DNA from: Planctomycetota bacterium
Lineage (GTDB): Bacteria > Planctomycetota > UBA1135 > GCA-002686595
Assembly (NCBI GenBank): GCA_029250885.1
Contig: JAQXEK010000019.1
Span: 1 to 64,000, forward strand
Direction: 5' to 3'
DNA length: 64,000 nt
Part shown: one piece after another, positions 26,310 through 35,713 of the stretch
Position numbering within the stretch: the first letter of the stretch is position 1
How the letters are laid out: each line of letters opens with the position of its first letter
Program-made: the position numbers and the translations under genes
The notes under the pieces: generated by a model
Told to the model about the DNA's origin: nothing
The model's input: the letters and a program-made list of their open reading frames with translations, nothing else
Database searches by the model: none

Positions 26310-27353
26310 CTACTGGCCGGGAATGAGCACGACCTTGCCGAGCACCTCACGGTTCTCTAAGGCGGCGTGGGCTGAGACGATCTCGCTCATGGGCAAGACA
26401 CGATCAACCACGGGTTTAAAGGCGCCGGCAGCGGCCGCCTCGAAGATCGCAGAGTAGGCATCCCGGGGGCCCATGGTCGAGCCAAGGATGCTGATGTTCT
26501 TGATGAAGAGGTGCGGCAGTTGGATACTGACTTCAGGGCCGGTGGTTCCACCACAAGTAACGAGGCGACCGTTGCGGGCCAAAGACCGGGTCGAGTCTTT
26601 CCAAGTCGCCGGTCCGACATGCTCGACGACCACGTCCGCGCCCCGGCCATCGGTGAACTCACGCACGCGCTTACTCCAACCCGGGGCCGAGTGATCGATG
26701 ACGTCATCGGCGCCGAGCAGGCCGGCTAGATCTCGCTTGGCTTCGGTGCCCGCCGTTGCGATTACCGTGGCGCCCAGGTACTTGGCGATCTGGATCGCTG
26801 CCGAGCCGACGCCACTTGTGCCGCCGAGCACAAGCACGGTCTCCTCGGGCTGCAGGTTGACCCGGGTGACCAGCATGCCCCATGCCGTGACGAATGCCAG
26901 CGGCATGGCGGCCGCCTGGATAGGGTCAATTCCATCGGGCAGGGCCGTCAGGAAGCGCGCCTCGATAGCGACGAACTCGGCGTCGAGCCCATCGCAGTGC
27001 TCGCCGCGCACGCCGTAGTCGTCGGATAGGTGGTCGAGTCCAGCCAGGTCCATGTCGCTGGTACCCGAGCTGTAGCCAGGCTCGATCACGACGGTGTCGC
27101 CAACCTTGAGGTCAATGGCTTCCTCAGTACCTTCGCCGAAGGCCGCAATCTCGCCGGTCCCGTCGCAGCCAAGGATGCGTGGAAACGGAATCGGCATGCC
27201 GGGCATTCCTCGGCGCACCCACAAGTCTAGGTGGTTGATCGAGACAGCAAGTACCCGCACGAGCACCTCGCCTGGTCCAGGCTCGGGCACGGGCTTCTGC
27301 TCGATCTGGATGACGCTAGGATCGCCGTGTTCGCGAATGAGGGCAACTTGCAT
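26310..27353 (-). CDS. zinc-type alcohol dehydrogenase / quinone oxidoreductase family protein
   Basis: Medium-chain dehydrogenase/reductase. It has the N-terminal GroES-like fold (EPGPGEVLVRVLAVSINHLD near residues 24-43) and the Rossmann nucleotide site VLGGTSGVGSAAIQIAKYLG near 173-192. The family's catalytic-zinc cysteine position is present at GCDGTGEIAAFG (near 63-74). It could be an NADPH quinone reductase or an alcohol dehydrogenase. Length 347 aa is normal. A start at ATG with the usual MQVALIREHG opening is clear. Confidence 0.9.
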   Translation of the reverse strand: MQVALIREHGDPSVIQIEQKPVPEPGPGEVLVRVLAVSINHLDLWVRRGMPGMPIPFPRILGCDGTGEIAAFGEGTEEAIDLKVGDTVVIEPGYSSGTSDMDLAGLDHLSDDYGVRGEHCDGLDAEFVAIEARFLTALPDGIDPIQAAAMPLAFVTAWGMLVTRVNLQPEETVLVLGGTSGVGSAAIQIAKYLGATVIATAGTEAKRDLAGLLGADDVIDHSAPGWSKRVREFTDGRGADVVVEHVGPATWKDSTRSLARNGRLVTCGGTTGPEVSIQLPHLFIKNISILGSTMGPRDAYSAIFEAAAAGAFKPVVDRVLPMSEIVSAHAALENREVLGKVVLIPGQ

Positions 27354-27413
27354 GGCGGGAGGATAAGGGGCCGGGGCCGAACTTGGACGGCAAACAGCGG
27401 ATCTAGTGTCTGG

Positions 27414-29294
27414 TTAGCGCAGGATGTGGCGACGGACGCTGTAACCCGTGGCTTTTCCGTCCATCCCGAGCTCGAGGATTTGCAGATCGAGCTCTTGGCC
27501 AGCCCTGAGCTTGCTCCAGAAGTCAGTGGGCACCTGGTAGCTCCCCGCAAGGGTCGCACGGACGTGAACGGTCCCCCGCAGGAGGCTGCGTTCCTTGCGC
27601 CAGTTCTCGGTTAGCATCTGCGGATTGTCCAGGGCTAAATACACCTCGTAGAGCGCGCCCGCTTTGGCCTTCCAGGTAAGCTGCGGCGGCGGCCCGCCGG
27701 ATACGGCATCCCTTGGATCAATGGGCCAGTCGGAGGAGGGCCGCCCATCCACGAGCCACTGGACGGTGGCCTCGTCGCTGACGATCAGTGGCCTTGGCTT
27801 ACGGTCCACGTCCGTCATGACCATACCCGGGGATTGATTCCACCCCTCGGGCCGCAGACGGCCCACGAGCATGGGGAAGGCGGCGATGCAGAGCACGAAG
27901 GAGACCAACGCCATGGGCTTGAGTAGGCGCAGTCGCTCGAGACCAAGGGCAACGGGGAAAATGACGGCAACCAGGAACGGATAGAGGTGTCGCCCCTGGG
28001 GTTGGGGAATGTGGAGGTTGAACCAAATCTCCGCCAGCTGAATCATAGTCGCTGCGCCGAGCAAAAAGACAAAGGCCGAAGCACGGCGATACTCGGGATC
28101 ACCTAGAACAACTGCCCGATCTTGTCCGGCGCTCCAGCTTGGGGCCAAGCGCGCCTTGCGCAAAACGAGTACCACACCAAACAGGCTACCAGCAACCATC
28201 ACGCCCATGACCGGGTAAGAGATCCACCCCGGGAACCAGACGGACGCCCAACCGAAGTCGGCGAACCAGGTCAGGAAGATCGTCTGAAAATAGTCCCAGA
28301 TGCGCGTGCTGCCCCAGGTCACGGCCTCGAAACCATCGGGATTGTGATAGGTGCTGGTCACCTGGTAGTGCCACATCCAAAGGGGGTGGCCCGAGTCCAA
28401 CAGCGCGAAGAGGAAGTAGGGGCCAGCCACCCCACAGAAACCGGCCATGGCGAAGAGGGCCGTCTTGGCAGTCAAGCGCCCATGGCGTGATGCCAAAAAC
28501 GCCGCCATAGCGAGCACCGGCAGGAGCACGAGCCCGTTGAGCTTAGTGAGGGCACAGAGTCCGGTGAATACGCCCGCGATCAGAGCCCACCGCCCGGCAG
28601 ACCCCGTCCCTGCAATCCACTCGACCATGGCCCAGAGGGCCAGGCAGCCGAGGGCCGCGACGGTGAGGTCCATGGTTACCGTGCCCGATAGGAACTGCAA
28701 TTGAGGTGTCCAGGCCAGTAGCGCCGTGAACCAGATAGCGCGCTGCCCGCAACCCAGAGCACGGCGCAGGGTCAGCCAGGCCGCAACCAGGGCGAGCGCC
28801 CCCCAGAGGGCTGAGGTGATGCGGAACAGGCGAATCGACCCCACGGGCCCACGAAAGACCCCGGTGCCGTCTGCCTCGTCCCCGCCATGGCGGAAGAAGA
28901 GCCGGGACATCGGCGAGGCAAGCACTTCCTCCGTCGAGGTTGGGTCTTGGCCGCTGTCATGCCGCGACTTGTCCCGGAAAAAATCAGGGTTGCCCACGGG
29001 GACCGGTGCCCACTCGCCCATGCCTAGGCCCTGATAGACGGGCTTCATCGCCAAGAACCAGAGGGGAGGTAGAATCCCACGTGGCAGATGCTCGAGCTCG
29101 TGGGTCATCTTTGCAGATGGCACCACAAGCTTGCCCTCTACATCAATGTAGCGGATGTAGTTCAGGTTGCTGGGCTCGTCGGGTCCCTCAAAAATTGGCA
29201 CGCAGATCGCGTGACCAATGGAGAAGGCCACATAAGACAGCACCAACAGCAGCAGCTTCGGCCATGTACTTGTCTGGGAGGAGGAGCTAGGCAT
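27414..29294 (-). CDS. DUF2142-type multi-pass membrane protein
   Basis: 626-aa integral membrane protein with about ten hydrophobic segments between residues 15 and 470, then a soluble C-terminal domain. The first extracytoplasmic loop has FEGPDEPSNLNYIRY, the acidic-loop signature of DUF2142. These proteins have the fold of GT-C glycosyltransferases and are often found with surface-polysaccharide genes. The substrate is unknown. The gene overlaps nnrE by 8 bp and is followed by the quinone oxidoreductase 60 bp downstream. Confidence 0.8.
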   Translation of the reverse strand: MPSSSSQTSTWPKLLLLVLSYVAFSIGHAICVPIFEGPDEPSNLNYIRYIDVEGKLVVPSAKMTHELEHLPRGILPPLWFLAMKPVYQGLGMGEWAPVPVGNPDFFRDKSRHDSGQDPTSTEEVLASPMSRLFFRHGGDEADGTGVFRGPVGSIRLFRITSALWGALALVAAWLTLRRALGCGQRAIWFTALLAWTPQLQFLSGTVTMDLTVAALGCLALWAMVEWIAGTGSAGRWALIAGVFTGLCALTKLNGLVLLPVLAMAAFLASRHGRLTAKTALFAMAGFCGVAGPYFLFALLDSGHPLWMWHYQVTSTYHNPDGFEAVTWGSTRIWDYFQTIFLTWFADFGWASVWFPGWISYPVMGVMVAGSLFGVVLVLRKARLAPSWSAGQDRAVVLGDPEYRRASAFVFLLGAATMIQLAEIWFNLHIPQPQGRHLYPFLVAVIFPVALGLERLRLLKPMALVSFVLCIAAFPMLVGRLRPEGWNQSPGMVMTDVDRKPRPLIVSDEATVQWLVDGRPSSDWPIDPRDAVSGGPPPQLTWKAKAGALYEVYLALDNPQMLTENWRKERSLLRGTVHVRATLAGSYQVPTDFWSKLRAGQELDLQILELGMDGKATGYSVRRHILR

Positions 29295-29997
29295 GGAGCG
29301 CAGCCTCGATCATTGCACGTGGGATCCCGATCTCGGCGACCTGGACAGCGCCAGCGTGGACAGGTCCGGCACCCAGCAGGAGCCCTGGCTTGTGGGCTAC
29401 GAAGGTAACGGTGCGGTCGGCACGAATCGCGGTGCCAAGAACCTGCCCCGTATCCCCATGGATGCCACTTGGGATGTCCACCGCGAGAACATCGATCGCG
29501 GCAGCATTCACGAGGTCCACGACCTCTGCGAAGATTCCACTGAGCGGACGATCGAGGCCACTGCCAAAGAGGCTGTCCACGATGAGAGCAGGACTGCGCC
29601 CAAGGCTGGATCGAAGTTCGGCTAGGCCCGCGCTGTCGGGATAGACCTCGTGGATCACGGTGTGACCCGGAGCGAGTTCCAGCCACATGCGCCCATGGCT
29701 CTGGGCATCCGGCGAGAGCTCCGCAAGCTTCCCTGGCTCGCCCACGAAAAACGCTCTTGCCGAGACACCATGGTTATAGAGCGTACGCGCGATCACAAAG
29801 CCGTCGCCGCCATTGTTGCCCGGACCCGCAAGCACGAGTACCTCGCCGGATGGGTCCTCACCTAGCATCTCCAGGCACGCCGTGGCACATGCGCGCCCGG
29901 CGTTCTCCATGAGCAGCAGCGAGGCCACACCGCCGTCGATCGCCTGGGCATCGAGCTCGCGTGCAGCGCGGCAGGACAGCGTATGAGTTTTGGACAT
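29287..29997 (-). CDS. nnrE: NAD(P)H-hydrate epimerase
   Basis: Repair enzyme that interconverts R- and S-NAD(P)HX so the damaged cofactor can be reconverted. YjeF N-terminal domain motifs are visible: LLMENAGRACA near residues 27-37, VLAGPGNNGGDGFVIARTL near 55-73 and VDSLFGSGLDRPLSG near 137-151. At 236 aa it has only the epimerase domain; the dehydratase half (NnrD) is not fused and is not in this window. The minus-strand neighbours suggest a read-through operon rather than a functional link. Confidence 0.93.
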   Translation of the reverse strand: MSKTHTLSCRAARELDAQAIDGGVASLLLMENAGRACATACLEMLGEDPSGEVLVLAGPGNNGGDGFVIARTLYNHGVSARAFFVGEPGKLAELSPDAQSHGRMWLELAPGHTVIHEVYPDSAGLAELRSSLGRSPALIVDSLFGSGLDRPLSGIFAEVVDLVNAAAIDVLAVDIPSGIHGDTGQVLGTAIRADRTVTFVAHKPGLLLGAGPVHAGAVQVAEIGIPRAMIEAALHA

Positions 29998-30012
29998 CGG
30001 GTCGAGGTTTTC

Positions 30013-31575
30013 TTACAACTCGATGGAGGTGCACTCGCCCCCGGTAGCCTTGGTCAGATCTAGCCAACGCTTGGTCAAAAAGTCGCTCGCGCCCACCAGG
30101 AGAGCATCATAGGTCACGGCACGATAGCGGTTCTGCTCTGTGAGAAGCTGAACCATAAGGTCCAGGTTCCAACGGTGTCCACCGGACGGCGCACCATCCG
30201 TAAGGATGATGATTGTGTCGACCTCGGGATCCACGAGAGCAAGCTGAATCGCGTCGTAGACATTGCCCGCACCACGGGATTTGCAATCCGAATAGAATTC
30301 CTTGGCGGCCTCGACGTTCTTGGACTTCGCCTTCTGCAGCTCGTCCTGCCACGGAACGGGGTCGTTAATGTAGGGGATTACGTTGAAGAGTGTGCCTTCG
30401 GGCAGGGTGTCGAGGGCCTTTTGTAGCTCCTCCCCCACCACGTCCTTGGGCAGTACACCGTCCGATTTTTTGGTCCAGATCGAACCCGAGAGGTCGATCA
30501 GGAAGCAGACACGATCACTTAGGATCGGCATGCCAGCAAATGCGACCGTGGCCTCCCCACGGTCGGCCTCGTGGCCGTCGCTACTGCTGGACTCGGGCTT
30601 CCAATCGTCGGCTAGCTTCTCGTGCCATAGCTTCCAAGGGCGCACGTCGAGCCTATACTTGCGGCCGGACAAGCGCTGTAGGGAATCCACCAGGGCCCAC
30701 CGCACACGCTCGCGCTCTTCCACTTCCAGGCGCGCGATCATGAGGCCTACACCGGACTTTGTTGCCACAGCCTCTAGGCCGTCCACGGCGGCGCGGCGAA
30801 CGTTTGACGATTCGTCCGACAGCAGGTTGCCCAGTAGGCTGAGAGCGCCGACGGGGTCGCTCTCCCCAAGGGCCTGCCCAAAGCGCGCAGCCCCGCACCG
30901 GGCGGCCTGGAGCCTATCGGCCGCTATCAACCGAGCCAGGTCCATGGCTTCTTCGGGCGTAGCGATTGCGCCAAAAGCCAATAGAGCCGCGCCACGGACG
31001 GCGCCGTCGCGGTCCTTCTTCGCCATCTTCAGCAGTGGCTTAAACAACTCCCGCTGTACATCACCTTGCAGGTGCCCCCCTTGGGCCAAGCGCTCAACAC
31101 TCCAGAGCAAAAGGCGCCGCACGTCGGGCTCTTTGTCCCCAAGTGCTTTGGCCAGAAACTCGGCTTCGACGCCCATCTCCCTGCGCCCGAGCAGTTCGGC
31201 CACCCGCATGCGCACCAGCACATCCTTTGAATTGAGTCCCTCCTTGCCCCAAAGCATCTTCAGGGCCTTATCGTCCTCGAGCAGCGCCAGCTTCAACTGG
31301 GCCTCGTCGGCCGGGCGCCCCTTATCGTTGGCGAGCCCCTCGATGACTAACTTCCAAGAGTCCGTCGTGTTCAGCTTCACACACTGGTTAATCACAGCGC
31401 GCCGACGAGCCTCATCGTTACTGTAGAGCTCACGAGCAAGCTCCTTCAGTGTCATATCCTTGACATTATCCACGGCGTGGGTCGCGAGCCCCGGTGCCGC
31501 CACACCCTGGGGTAGGTCGGCCCCCATGGCCGCCAGTCCGAAGACTGCGAGCAAGCCTGCTGCTTGAAGTTTCAT
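30013..31575 (-). CDS. secreted HEAT-repeat and VWA-domain protein
   Basis: 520-aa exported protein with a signal peptide (LQAAGLLAVFGLAAMGA). Residues about 50-300 form HEAT-like helical repeats (VRMRVAELLGR, VRRLLLWSVERLA, VRRAAVDGLEAVA). A C-terminal von Willebrand A domain follows from about residue 345, with the MIDAS start FLIDLSGSIWTKK (DxSxS) and ITILTDGAPSG-type strand (IIILTDGAPSG). The combination suggests metal-dependent protein binding in the envelope. HEAT plus VWA proteins are frequent in Planctomycetota. Its start overlaps the stop of the upstream 5'-nucleotidase by 4 bp (ATGA). Confidence 0.85.
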   Translation of the reverse strand: MKLQAAGLLAVFGLAAMGADLPQGVAAPGLATHAVDNVKDMTLKELARELYSNDEARRRAVINQCVKLNTTDSWKLVIEGLANDKGRPADEAQLKLALLEDDKALKMLWGKEGLNSKDVLVRMRVAELLGRREMGVEAEFLAKALGDKEPDVRRLLLWSVERLAQGGHLQGDVQRELFKPLLKMAKKDRDGAVRGAALLAFGAIATPEEAMDLARLIAADRLQAARCGAARFGQALGESDPVGALSLLGNLLSDESSNVRRAAVDGLEAVATKSGVGLMIARLEVEERERVRWALVDSLQRLSGRKYRLDVRPWKLWHEKLADDWKPESSSSDGHEADRGEATVAFAGMPILSDRVCFLIDLSGSIWTKKSDGVLPKDVVGEELQKALDTLPEGTLFNVIPYINDPVPWQDELQKAKSKNVEAAKEFYSDCKSRGAGNVYDAIQLALVDPEVDTIIILTDGAPSGGHRWNLDLMVQLLTEQNRYRAVTYDALLVGASDFLTKRWLDLTKATGGECTSIEL

Positions 31576-33113
31576 TCGCCTGCCTCTTGATAGCGGTTCT
31601 CCACCGGAATCACTTCTCCGGCACCCTGGCCTAGAGCCTCTTCGCAGAGGTCTCGCAGCAGAATGCCTGTATCCAGCTTCGCCCTAGTCGTCACGGACTC
31701 GGGTAGGTATCGATCGCCACCCCCGGCGAGAAATGAGTTCGTGGCTAACTGGTACTTCGCGGTCAACTCGACCGGCACGCCGGCAATCAGCAGATCCGAG
31801 AGTACAGTCAGCTCGCCCTCCTTGTCCCAGATCGCGGTCATGCCACTGAACTCGATGCCCGAGTGGCTCTTGTCCGTGATGGCGGATTCGACCGTAGCGA
31901 ACAGCTCGGCGCCGGTGAGCTCCATGGTAGTCAGGGTGTTGCCAAAGGGCAGGATCTCAAACAGGTCCCGGCGCACCACAGGGCCGGCCTCTAGATCGCG
32001 GCGTATTCCACCACGGTTCTGGATCGCCACGTCGCTGCTCGTGCGTCGACGCATGATATCCGTGATCCAGTTGCCTGCGGCACTGCTTACGGTGCCACGG
32101 CTGCGGCCCAAGCGCCGACTCAATACGCCAACCTCGGTCGCCATCTCGGCCGCGCTTAGGCTGGCTAACTCCGCACAGGCTAGGGCCAGTGCGCTGTTCG
32201 TGCGCGACTCGTCCGGGGCCAATTCGATCAGCTCGGCGCGCGAGTTCACGACCTCCAAGGTCACGGGATCCAGGTACAAGTCCACGCGCCCAAGTACGGT
32301 CGCCTTGCAACCAGCCTGCACAATCAGGGTGTCCCCCTTGCGGACGCCCTCGCGCAGGGTCGAGTGGGAGTGCCCCCCCACGATCAAGGGCAGCTCGGGG
32401 TGCTCGGCCGCCAGCTCGATGTCGATGTTCACACCCAAGTGCGTAACTGGGATCACCAGGTCCACACCGCCGTCCAGAGCCTCGAGCTCGGCCATTACAA
32501 CCCGCAGTTCGCGCGCCGGATCCACGAAGTCCAAGTCCCGCGCGTCCTCGTGCGTAATCGAGGGCGTATCCACAGTCAATAGCCCCACCAGGGCGACGCG
32601 TAGGTTGCCGAAGTCCACGATTCGATAAGGAAGGGCCCAATCCACGCGCTGTCCCGACTCGCGCATGCGCACATTAGCGAGAATGCTGGGCACTTCACTC
32701 TCTTGGATCAGCTTCGCCAGGTGCGGAACGCCGAAGTCAAACTCGTGATTGCCCACACACATAGCGTCATAGGGCATCTCGCCGATCATGGTCGTGAAGT
32801 CCAAGCCTTGCCCCACCAAGCCCTCGGGTGTGCCTTGATACCAGTCGCCGCCGTCCACGACAAGAACAAGGGCGCCGGCTTCTGAGAGCTCGCGCTCGGA
32901 GGCCTCGATCTCACCGGCGAGCCGCGCCAGGCCGCCGCGCTCGGGCGGGTTCTCCTTGTCGAGCCAGGTCGCGGCGCGCGGCAGAGTCTGGCCGTGCAGG
33001 TCATTCGTGTGCAGGACAACCAGGTGCAGCAGCTCTTTATCGGAGCCGGCACGAGTACCGGCACAACCGGCAAGGAACAGGAGCCCAAGTAGGCGGAGCG
33101 AAGTGAGAGACAT
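31572..33113 (-). CDS. 5'-nucleotidase / UshA-like metallophosphatase lipoprotein
   Basis: Exported phosphoesterase that probably releases phosphate or nucleosides from nucleotides. The lipobox LFLAGC ends the signal (Cys17). The N-terminal calcineurin-like domain has the metal motifs HTNDLHGQTLP near residues 35-45, VDGGDWYQG near 86-94, GNHEFDFGVPH near 121-131 and GGHSHSTL near 246-253. The C-terminal 5'-nucleotidase domain has NRGGIRRDL near 365-373 and AGGGDRY near 468-474. Length 513 aa is typical. Four-bp overlap with the HEAT-VWA gene implies coupling. Confidence 0.93.
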   Translation of the reverse strand: MSLTSLRLLGLLFLAGCAGTRAGSDKELLHLVVLHTNDLHGQTLPRAATWLDKENPPERGGLARLAGEIEASERELSEAGALVLVVDGGDWYQGTPEGLVGQGLDFTTMIGEMPYDAMCVGNHEFDFGVPHLAKLIQESEVPSILANVRMRESGQRVDWALPYRIVDFGNLRVALVGLLTVDTPSITHEDARDLDFVDPARELRVVMAELEALDGGVDLVIPVTHLGVNIDIELAAEHPELPLIVGGHSHSTLREGVRKGDTLIVQAGCKATVLGRVDLYLDPVTLEVVNSRAELIELAPDESRTNSALALACAELASLSAAEMATEVGVLSRRLGRSRGTVSSAAGNWITDIMRRRTSSDVAIQNRGGIRRDLEAGPVVRRDLFEILPFGNTLTTMELTGAELFATVESAITDKSHSGIEFSGMTAIWDKEGELTVLSDLLIAGVPVELTAKYQLATNSFLAGGGDRYLPESVTTRAKLDTGILLRDLCEEALGQGAGEVIPVENRYQEAGE

Positions 33114-33391
33114 GGAATCAGATTTACATCAATGAAGGTCGGACCTTCCCGGGCCGTCCTGCGGAGCGGGAGGCACACCCGGGGAGCACCCAAGATAACC
33201 GATCTGCGAAGGGCGACACTATGGAGACTGCAGCTGACCGCAATCGTTGCACTTGGCCTGTAAAAAACAGCTCGAAATAAGCCGCCCAGCCAGCTGGGAT
33301 GAGGATGCAGAGCGCTGAATACCCCTAGGCATACCGGGGAGACTACAAGAAGCACCCACGCAGAAAGCGCGCAGACGAAGACCCAATCAGC
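33114..33391. other. 278-bp intergenic region upstream of the 5'-nucleotidase operon
   Basis: Between the 5'-nucleotidase start (33113) and the upp stop (33392). No credible gene on either strand. It must hold the promoter of the minus-strand nucleotidase operon, but no clear -35/-10 pair or terminator hairpin with a T-run was found. Confidence 0.4.
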
Positions 33392-34219
33392 CTAACACCA
33401 GGAGTTGTTCAAGACTTCGCCGATGCCACCGGCCCCGGGGACGATGTAGCTGTGATTGTCTAGGCCCTTCTCTTCTGACCAGCGGACACCGGGGGCGACG
33501 GCGAGCACGTCCGCAGCCGAGAGACCTCGGTCGACGCGGGGGGTGTAGACGATTAGGTTTTCGATCTTGAGTACGGCGGCTAGGTACTCGGGGGTGGCGA
33601 TCATGGGCATGGCGATGATCTTGGCGGGTTGGCCGTGGTTTTCGAGGTAGTGATCGACGGCCTTGATCGTGGTGGAGCCAGTGGCGCCCATCGGGTCGGG
33701 CAGGATCAGAGTGCGGCCTTCTACTGAGCCGCCGATTTTGCTGCCAGAAAGGCTGACGCCGATGACGTGACCCTCATTGTCGGTGACGCGGGCCATGTTG
33801 AGGTGGTCGATGCGAATACGCTCGTCGGGCAAGAGCGAGGCGCAGAGTTCATAGCACATTTGAGCGGGGACCAGGCCAGCGCGGATGACGTCTACGAAGA
33901 CGAGCTCTTGGGCCGGGTCGAGGATCTCGCCGCGCCAGATGCCGTCGGAGGGATGGGCCTCTTGCATGCGCGTTGGAACCTCGGCGGCTACAGTGGATAG
34001 CTCGCCGTCGGCGGCGCGCAGCAGCAGCTCGGAGTAGACCGTGCGCAGGATGGCCACGAGTTCTGGCTGGCGAATCTCTAGGCCGCCCAAACGCGAGAGC
34101 AGGGTCGACAGGGTCGACGAGTCCAGGATGTGGACGCGCTCGCCGTAGGCGTGGGAGACCTCGCGCTCGCGATGAATCAGGGTGGGCTTTTGGACTTCCA
34201 TGGGCTGCTTCGTATTCAT
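33392..34219 (-). CDS. upp: uracil phosphoribosyltransferase
   Basis: Salvage enzyme making UMP from uracil and PRPP. The PRPP loop is LPDPMGATGSTTIKAV near residues 178-193; VDVIRAGLVPAQMCYEL near 110-126 and the C-terminal PGAGGIGEVLNN, containing the uracil-binding Gly/Asp-type segment, also fit. At 275 aa it is longer than the typical bacterial Upp (about 208), with about 45 extra N-terminal residues and insertions; this resembles the longer UPRTase subgroup. It lies 32 bp after an aminotransferase on the same strand. Confidence 0.88.
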   Translation of the reverse strand: MNTKQPMEVQKPTLIHREREVSHAYGERVHILDSSTLSTLLSRLGGLEIRQPELVAILRTVYSELLLRAADGELSTVAAEVPTRMQEAHPSDGIWRGEILDPAQELVFVDVIRAGLVPAQMCYELCASLLPDERIRIDHLNMARVTDNEGHVIGVSLSGSKIGGSVEGRTLILPDPMGATGSTTIKAVDHYLENHGQPAKIIAMPMIATPEYLAAVLKIENLIVYTPRVDRGLSAADVLAVAPGVRWSEEKGLDNHSYIVPGAGGIGEVLNNSWC

Positions 34220-34251
34220 CGTAAGGCTCGAGGGACCGAGGAGAGTGGTTA

Positions 34252-35505
34252 CTAGCTCGCGGGTATTTGCTTAGCGGCTTCGATGCCGGCCGCAAGCGCT
34301 TCGACGAGGCGCGGGATCTTGGACTTGGGCGTTGCGCAAAGCCCGACGCGAACCGCGCCCTGGAGCGGCACGATGAACACGCCGGCGTCCTGCATGTGCT
34401 TGATCGTCACCTGGGGATTGTCCGAGAAGACCGCGACAAAGAAGCCGCCTTCGTAGCGCGGGTAGTGCAAATTATGCTTCGCCGCGAGGCGATTAAACTC
34501 GACCACACGGGCGTCGAGTAACTCCACTAGGCGCGCTCGGTCCTTGTCCCAGGCAGCGTGCAGCTTGTCGTCCCGCAGCACCTCGCCAATGGCAATCATC
34601 CCGTGATGGTTGCAGTTGCTCCACGTACCGCGGCACGTGAAGCCCATGGCGTTCGCGATCCTGTCGCGTATGGTGTCGTCTTCGTGCAATGCGATCAAGG
34701 CGCCCACACGGGCGCCGTATTGGGCAAATGCCTTCGATGCGGACCAGGCTACGATGGTCGGCACCTTCGGTAGGATGCGCGCCACGTGGTCGCGCCAATC
34801 GGCATCGCCCTCGGGCGCATACTTTGCATAGGCAAAGTCAATCAAAAGGGTCACCGGTCCCTCGTCAGCAGCCTTCGCCATGATGTCGCACACAGCGCGC
34901 CACTCATCTTCGTTGAAGGAGTAGCCGGTCGGGTTGTGGCAAGGGCTGTTTAGGATCACAAGGGCGCGCCCTTGTTCGGCGATCAGAGCGTGCAGGGACT
35001 CTTCAAAGGACACCAAATCCAGATTACCGTCCGCGCCAAACATGTTGAAGGTGCAGATGCCGCGATCGCTGAGGCCCGTCAAGATGTCATAGGGAGCCCA
35101 ATAGTAGGAGCTCGTCAATGCCTTTTGGCCCGGCTCCAAGAAGTTAGTCACGGCGTTGTAGATCGCGCCGGAACCACCGGGTGTTGCGACGGCAATACAC
35201 TTGCTCTGCAGACCGTGTCCATGGAAGACATCGCGCTCGACGGCAGCCAAGAATTCCGGCGGCCCGGAGATCGGCGCGTAGGCCGAGGCACGGTCCAGGG
35301 ATGTGTTGCGCAGTGCCTCGTGAACCGACGGCATCACAGCCAAGCTACCGTCGTCTTCGACAAGAGCACCGAGGGTCGCGTTTAGAATGTCCTCGCCTGC
35401 AGCAGCTCGGCGCGTCGCCATGCCGTGCAGAGTAAAAATCGGATCGTCCCCGGGGCGGTTATTCGAAGCGGGGATAAGCGGGTTGGCTGGATCGGGTGTC
35501 ATCAA
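34252..35505 (-). CDS. class I/II aminotransferase (aspartate/aromatic type)
   Basis: PLP-dependent fold-type I transaminase, 417 aa. Visible motifs are ATPGGSGAIYNAV near residues 109-121, NSPCHNPTGYSFNEDEW (PLP-phosphate and Asn-binding) near 187-203, and the PLP lysine in WSASKAFAQYGARVG near 259-273. A carboxylate-binding arginine is in the C-terminal AVRVGLCATP. The sequence is closer to aromatic/aspartate aminotransferases than to branched-chain enzymes, but the amino donor cannot be stated. It diverges from the thioredoxin-fold gene, leaving about 208 bp for two promoters. Confidence 0.88.
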   Translation of the reverse strand: MMTPDPANPLIPASNNRPGDDPIFTLHGMATRRAAAGEDILNATLGALVEDDGSLAVMPSVHEALRNTSLDRASAYAPISGPPEFLAAVERDVFHGHGLQSKCIAVATPGGSGAIYNAVTNFLEPGQKALTSSYYWAPYDILTGLSDRGICTFNMFGADGNLDLVSFEESLHALIAEQGRALVILNSPCHNPTGYSFNEDEWRAVCDIMAKAADEGPVTLLIDFAYAKYAPEGDADWRDHVARILPKVPTIVAWSASKAFAQYGARVGALIALHEDDTIRDRIANAMGFTCRGTWSNCNHHGMIAIGEVLRDDKLHAAWDKDRARLVELLDARVVEFNRLAAKHNLHYPRYEGGFFVAVFSDNPQVTIKHMQDAGVFIVPLQGAVRVGLCATPKSKIPRLVEALAAGIEAAKQIPAS

Positions 35506-35713
35506 AGGCTAGGATTAGGGCGGGGAGCCCAAGCGCGCGGGTTGCAGGGGTCAGACGATCGGGCTGATCCTACGGTCGGATGGGCAGAACTCATACTGTA
35601 GAGCAAAGTCTACGGCACCTCACAACAGACTTACGCTGCAGGTCCGTTTTCCGAGACGATTCGACCGGGAAGAGCGCCACGTGCGACGATAGGTTCCCTA
35701 TCCTTTTGAACTC

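Noticed and set aside
32786-33355. Minus-strand frame overlapping the nucleotidase start
   Set aside because: Out of frame with the UshA-like gene and lacking any motif; Cys/Arg/Ser-rich like other shadows.
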